Assembly (NCBI GenBank): GCA_030430125.1
Contig: JAUIGA010000089.1
Location: forward strand, 1 to 10,395
Reading direction: 5' to 3'
Length of the DNA: 10,395 bases
Source: Chloroflexia bacterium
Lineage (GTDB): Bacteria; Chloroflexota; Chloroflexia; Thermomicrobiales; UBA6265
Shown here one piece after another: positions 6,766-10,395 of this stretch. The translations under genes and the position numbers were made by a program. The notes beneath the pieces were generated by a model, which worked only from the letters and a program-made list of their open reading frames with translations, did no database searches and was not told the DNA's origin. Every line of letters starts with the position of its first letter. Position 1 is the stretch's first letter.

Positions 6766-9700
6766 CTACCATCCGACCAGCAACGATACGACCTCGAACG
6801 GGTCGATCGTGAAGGTGACTGACCCGCCGTCGACCTCGATCGCGCTGCCCTCCATTGGCTCCTCCAGAAGTGTCACGCGTTCGACCGAGCCGGGGGCGTC
6901 GGCGAACTCGAGCCGTGCCTGCCCGCGAGATCCATGGGGCTCGTAGACCCTAAGCACCAGTCCGTCGCGGTCGTGCGCGCGCTTCAACGCGCCGAGCCCC
7001 ACCTCGTGCCCGGTGCTGGTGACGAACGACGCCCGGTCCGAAGCGGTCGCAGCCGTCGGGGTGACCACCAGCGGCGCGTTCAACGCTCGCGCTTCGCGGG
7101 TGACACCACCGTCGACCCAGGTTCCGGTGTGGGGATACAGGCTGTAGGTAAAGTGATGGTGCCCCTCGTCGGCCAGCGGGTCCGGATGGAGCGGGCCGCG
7201 CACCAGGCTGATGCCCAGCGTGCCCCCGATCGCGCTGAAGCCGTATTTGGCATCGTTGAGCAGCGCGACACCGTAGCCTGGCTCGGAGAGATCGACGAAG
7301 CGATGCGCGCCGGTCTCAAACCGCGCCCGCTCCCATGTTGTGTTCTGGTGGGTGGCGCGCTTGTGCACGCCGAACATCGTCTCGAACGTCGCCTCGTGGG
7401 CGCGAACGGTGGTCGGGAACAGCGCGCGCGTCAATACCAGGCGCTCGTGCCAGTCGATGTGGGTGTCGATATTGACGCGGCTCGACCCGGACAACAAGCG
7501 GTAGGTCTGCACGAAGCGAGAACCGCGCCAGGTCCGTGTCACGCGTACGGCAGCGCGCAACGGGCCCTCCTCGACGACTTCGATGCTGTCGACCCCGTCG
7601 ATCTCCATGCCGGCATCTTCGTAGGATTCGTCGATGTCCCAGGCATCCCACGAGCGTGGTCGGTCGACATACGCCCAGAGCTGGTTGCCTCGGTCGGCAA
7701 GCGTCTCCCGGTCGGCTCGCTTGTCGAACACGCGGTGGAGGGTGCCATCGGTGCCGATCTCGACCACAACGGCATCGTTCTCCATCGTCGTCGCGCCGCC
7801 CGCGGCCGACCTCACGGTGACCGGCGCGGTCGTCGCGTCGCTCGCGGTCGTGGTGGTGGAAACTGACGCGAACCCGCCGAGCGAGGTGCCCGGATCGTGC
7901 ACCAGCAGGCCGTCCTCCACCTGTTGCGACGGCAGGTTGCCTGCCTCGGCGCCGTCCGGAAGCACGGCGGTCAGCGGGCGACTGTTGATATCCGGGTTGC
8001 TGACCGCGAAGGCATCCGTGCCATCGCCGGACAGATTCGCCAGCGCGGCGTCTCGCGCGGCGATCGATGTCGCGATGACCTGCCGTAGCTGCGGATGGGT
8101 GTCTTCGTAGACCTCGTGGATAGAGGAGCCGGGCAGCACGTCGTGGAACTGGTTGTAGAGCAGGTCCTCCCACGCAGCGTCGAGCGCGGCGAACGGGTAC
8201 TCGGTGCCGGCGAGCGAGGCAATGGCCGCGAATGCCTCCGCCTCCACCATCCGGTGCTCGGCCTGCCGGTTGAGCTGCTTCACCAGTGCCTGCGTGGTGA
8301 GGGTGGCGCGGTGCAGCTCCAGGAACATCTCACCGACATACGTCGGCAACCCTTCCCGGGGAAGGCTGTCATAGAACTCCTCGATCTTGCCCATCTGGAG
8401 ACTCGGCAACACCGGGTAGTCCCGGATGCGTTCGTAGTTCTCCAGCATGTCGTCGCTGGGGCCGCCGCCGCCATCGCCCCAGCCGAACGCGAGCAGTGTC
8501 TGGTCGTGGACGCGTTTGCCGATGAAGTTGCGCCAGGTGTGCAGCGTGTCCTTGGGGAAGATGTTGCCGTTGTAGCCGAATGCCGGGTTGAGGAAGCTGT
8601 GCGCGAGCACCTGGCTGCCGTCGATGCCCTGCCACCAGAACAGGTCGTACGGGAACGTGTTGTCCTCGTTCCAGTTGAGCTTGGTGGTGAAGAACCCGGT
8701 GATGCCGGCCTGCCGCAGCAGTTGGGGGATGCCGCCGGAAAACCCGAAGACATCGGGCAGCCAGGCGACCGTGTTGCGCAACCCGAACATCCGCTCGAAG
8801 TAGCGCTGCCCATAAAACAGCTGCCGCGCGTATGCTTCGCCACCAGTCACCTGACCGTCGGGCTCGGTCCACGATCCGCCGATCGGTTCCCACCGGCCCT
8901 CGGCGACGCGCGCCTTGATCGCCTCCAGCAGCTCGGGGTCGTCCGTCTCCATCCACCGGTATGCCTGGGCGGAGGACTGGTTGAAGGTGAAGTCGTCGTA
9001 CTTTTCCATGAGCCGAAGCACGCTCGACCAGGTACGGCGCACCTTGCGTCGTGTCTCGGCGACGGGCCAGAGCCAGGCGAGGTCGATATGCGCATGTCCG
9101 GTCAGCATGAGCCGGCCGACGGGCGGATAGCGGTCCTTGATCCGTGCGAGCCCGGCGGCGATGACCTCGCGGGCTCGGTCGCAGGCGGCAAGAGCGTCGT
9201 CCGGCAGCGGCTCCAGGGTGCCGTGTGGTGGAGGGACGTGCCAGATGCCGAAGACAGTCAGATTGCCCTGGAAGCCCGGTTGTCCGTAGTCGCCCAGGCC
9301 GACGCTGTGGGTGTTGCCGCCATCCGCATCGCCTGTAACGTAGCGAATCTGCGCGGTGTCGGTTGCGGTCGGCCAGTACGGTGCGAGTTCGCGATAGGCG
9401 TCGTCAACGAGGTCGAGGAGGAGTGGAAACGCCTCGTGGTCCTGGAGTTGCCCGGCGGTCTCGATCAGCATGCGCAGGTCGGTTTCCAGCGCGCGCGCGC
9501 GATCGTGCGGGATGGTCAACATCGCGCGGTCGATCGCGGGGTTGGCGACGTGGGCGCCGAACATGCCCTTGGGCACCACCTCGGCCTCGATCCGGATCTT
9601 CTCCCCGCCGGTGGCAGCGGTGGCGACCTCGAAGTCGTGGTGGAAGGGATTCAGCCCTGTCTGGAAGCCAGGGGTGAAGCGCACGAAACCCTCGCCGCCG

Positions 9701-9951
9701 AGCCAGAGCTCCGCCTCGACGCGCTCGCCCGCCCACCCGGCGGGAATTGTGGCGGTGGCGGTCAGGGTGACGGGGGTGTCGACCGACGGCCACGGGTCGC
9801 CAGCCTGCAGGTGATGCGATGCCCCGTCGGCGCCGGTGAAGGTCCAGGCGGAGATCGGCGCGACGCGGGCACTGCGCCAGGCGCGCAACTCCACCAGCCA
9901 GCGCGCGAGCCGCTCGTGTCGTCGCTTGTCGAATCGCTTGAAGTCGTCCAC
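6766..9951 (-). CDS. GH38 alpha-mannosidase, large cytosolic type
   Basis: The 1061-residue protein is a retaining GH38 alpha-mannosidase, a zinc- or cobalt-dependent enzyme that removes alpha-linked mannose from oligosaccharides. The metal site is visible in HAHIDLAW (H288 and D290), the catalytic nucleophile is D400 in AWLPDVFGFSGG, and a further metal-ligand histidine is expected at H603 in NQFHDVLPGS. The helical mid domain follows, then a long beta-rich C-terminal region ending near residue 1061. Length and a long N-terminal region before the catalytic barrel match the MAN2C1/AMS1-like group rather than the shorter E. coli MngB type. There is no signal peptide, so it acts in the cytoplasm on imported oligosaccharides. 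The GTG at 9951 is preferred over a GTG at 9969 because GGAGG lies 4 nt upstream of it. The gene is separated by a repeat from the HIT unit and by 119 bp from the upstream PIN gene. Confidence 0.95.
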   Translation of the reverse strand: MDDFKRFDKRRHERLARWLVELRAWRSARVAPISAWTFTGADGASHHLQAGDPWPSVDTPVTLTATATIPAGWAGERVEAELWLGGEGFVRFTPGFQTGLNPFHHDFEVATAATGGEKIRIEAEVVPKGMFGAHVANPAIDRAMLTIPHDRARALETDLRMLIETAGQLQDHEAFPLLLDLVDDAYRELAPYWPTATDTAQIRYVTGDADGGNTHSVGLGDYGQPGFQGNLTVFGIWHVPPPHGTLEPLPDDALAACDRAREVIAAGLARIKDRYPPVGRLMLTGHAHIDLAWLWPVAETRRKVRRTWSSVLRLMEKYDDFTFNQSSAQAYRWMETDDPELLEAIKARVAEGRWEPIGGSWTEPDGQVTGGEAYARQLFYGQRYFERMFGLRNTVAWLPDVFGFSGGIPQLLRQAGITGFFTTKLNWNEDNTFPYDLFWWQGIDGSQVLAHSFLNPAFGYNGNIFPKDTLHTWRNFIGKRVHDQTLLAFGWGDGGGGPSDDMLENYERIRDYPVLPSLQMGKIEEFYDSLPREGLPTYVGEMFLELHRATLTTQALVKQLNRQAEHRMVEAEAFAAIASLAGTEYPFAALDAAWEDLLYNQFHDVLPGSSIHEVYEDTHPQLRQVIATSIAARDAALANLSGDGTDAFAVSNPDINSRPLTAVLPDGAEAGNLPSQQVEDGLLVHDPGTSLGGFASVSTTTTASDATTAPVTVRSAAGGATTMENDAVVVEIGTDGTLHRVFDKRADRETLADRGNQLWAYVDRPRSWDAWDIDESYEDAGMEIDGVDSIEVVEEGPLRAAVRVTRTWRGSRFVQTYRLLSGSSRVNIDTHIDWHERLVLTRALFPTTVRAHEATFETMFGVHKRATHQNTTWERARFETGAHRFVDLSEPGYGVALLNDAKYGFSAIGGTLGISLVRGPLHPDPLADEGHHHFTYSLYPHTGTWVDGGVTREARALNAPLVVTPTAATASDRASFVTSTGHEVGLGALKRAHDRDGLVLRVYEPHGSRGQARLEFADAPGSVERVTLLEEPMEGSAIEVDGGSVTFTIDPFEVVSLLVGW

Positions 9952-9955
9952 GGAG

Positions 9956-9960
9956 CCTCC
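9956..9960 (-). promoter_or_regulatory. Ribosome binding site deciding the mannosidase GTG start
   Basis: GGAGG on the minus strand lies 4 nt before the GTG at 9951-9949. The alternative in-frame GTG at 9969 has no comparable site and would lie in the arm of the hairpin at 9969-9986. Confidence 0.6.
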
Positions 9961-9968
9961 GCAGTCCA

Positions 9969-9986
9969 CCCGGTGCTCGCACCGGG
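9969..9986. promoter_or_regulatory. GC-rich hairpin in the mannosidase leader
   Basis: CCCGGTG (9969-9975) and CACCGGG (9980-9986) form a perfect 7-bp stem; on the minus strand the loop is CGAG. It stands 17 nt upstream of the chosen GTG start and just before the GGAGG. It could be a leader structure affecting translation, or an operator for a regulator of the mannosidase gene. No T tract follows, so it is not a convincing terminator for the PIN gene. A TATCCT at 10002-9997 on the minus strand is a possible -10 box but has no good -35 partner. Confidence 0.4.
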
Positions 9987-10070
9987 GAGGGGGGTCAGGA
10001 TAGAGTCAGTCGGAGGCAGTCTAACGCAGGTTGTGCGGGTATTGGGGCGACCGTCCGTCGGCTTCCAGGA

Positions 10071-10395
10071 TCACGATGAACTCGGCCGGGACACGATTCG
10101 CACCTCGCCGATACGTTCGACCTCACGGACGCCCCTGTCGCCAGAGACCAGGTAGTCGGCGTTGCCCAAAATAGCATGGGCGAACAAGTAGTCGTCCTTG
10201 CGGTCATGTCCGACTGGCGGCAGGGGTGGGTTGAGCTCGGAGACCATCCGGAGCTCTTGAATGAGATCGTTCGTTTCAGATCGGGATATCATGTTCGCGA
10301 GGTATGGTTTCGTTTGCGTCTTCTCGATCACCTCGGCAATCACGCGTTCGGTGAGCAGTAGGACGAATGTACTGTTGAAAGCCGCAGCAATAACC
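10071..10395 (-). CDS. PIN-domain protein, C-terminal part (likely COG1569-type toxin ribonuclease)
   Basis: The frame is open to the right edge, giving about 107 residues. The GTG at 10343 is therefore not taken as the start. Numbered from the edge, the protein has E21 in RVIAEVIE, D67/D68 in the DRKDDYLFAHA block and D86 in DYLVSGDRG, the pattern of the later acidic residues of PIN-domain ribonucleases. The first catalytic aspartate would lie beyond the window. The arrangement fits the putative toxin-antitoxin PIN family, which cleaves RNA and is held by a small antitoxin usually encoded just upstream, here out of view. A solitary PIN protein is the alternative. It ends 119 bp before the mannosidase start and need not be linked to it. 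Confidence 0.75.
   Translation of the reverse strand, partial: VIAAAFNSTFVLLLTERVIAEVIEKTQTKPYLANMISRSETNDLIQELRMVSELNPPLPPVGHDRKDDYLFAHAILGNADYLVSGDRGVREVERIGEVRIVSRPSSS

Noticed and set aside
8095..10155. A 686-codon plus-strand ORF antisense to the mannosidase gene
   Set aside because: It is the complement-frame shadow of a well-supported GH38 gene in high-GC DNA. Its translation is low-complexity and matches no family I recognise.
9995..10207. A 70-codon minus-strand ORF overlapping the PIN gene in another frame
   Set aside because: It overlaps a frame with clear PIN-domain residues, and its own translation shows no domain.

Overview
The window is GC-rich bacterial DNA. Gene content (a cytosolic-type GH38 alpha-mannosidase, a GT39-like membrane glycosyltransferase, a PF12831-type FAD oxidoreductase, a formylglycine-type sulfatase) and intergenic palindromic repeats ending in TGTCAT..CTGAGC-like arms would fit a Chloroflexota member of the Thermomicrobia/Sphaerobacter kind. 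That placement is an inference from style, not proof.

Layout. One gene, the 3' part of a multi-spanning GT39-like glycosyltransferase (1-728), is on the plus strand. Everything else reads leftward on the minus strand. In transcription order these are a PIN-domain protein cut by the right edge (10395-10071), a 1061-residue GH38 alpha-mannosidase (9951-6766), a HIT-family nucleotide hydrolase (6581-6120), RecJ exonuclease (6123-4378), a FAD-dependent oxidoreductase (4381-2789) and a sulfatase-family hydrolase (2423-903). The glycosyltransferase and sulfatase converge on a 174-bp spacer packed with perfect inverted repeats.

The HIT, recJ and FAD oxidoreductase genes form a tight unit. At both junctions the TGA stop of one gene overlaps the ATG of the next in an ATGA, so translational coupling is likely. 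The mannosidase and the sulfatase flank this unit and are each separated from it by a gap holding an intergenic repeat element (6612-6747 and 2477-2731). They are therefore probably separate transcription units.

Function. The mannosidase, oxidoreductase and sulfatase all lack a visible signal peptide. Together they suggest intracellular breakdown or remodelling of mannose-containing, possibly sulfated or otherwise esterified, glycans. The substrate cannot be read from the sequence. RecJ and HIT are housekeeping-type proteins sitting inside this neighbourhood. No complete novel defence or mobile system is visible. The most unusual signals are the structured repeats, the mixed-function coupled operon and the sulfatase's D-Q metal pair.
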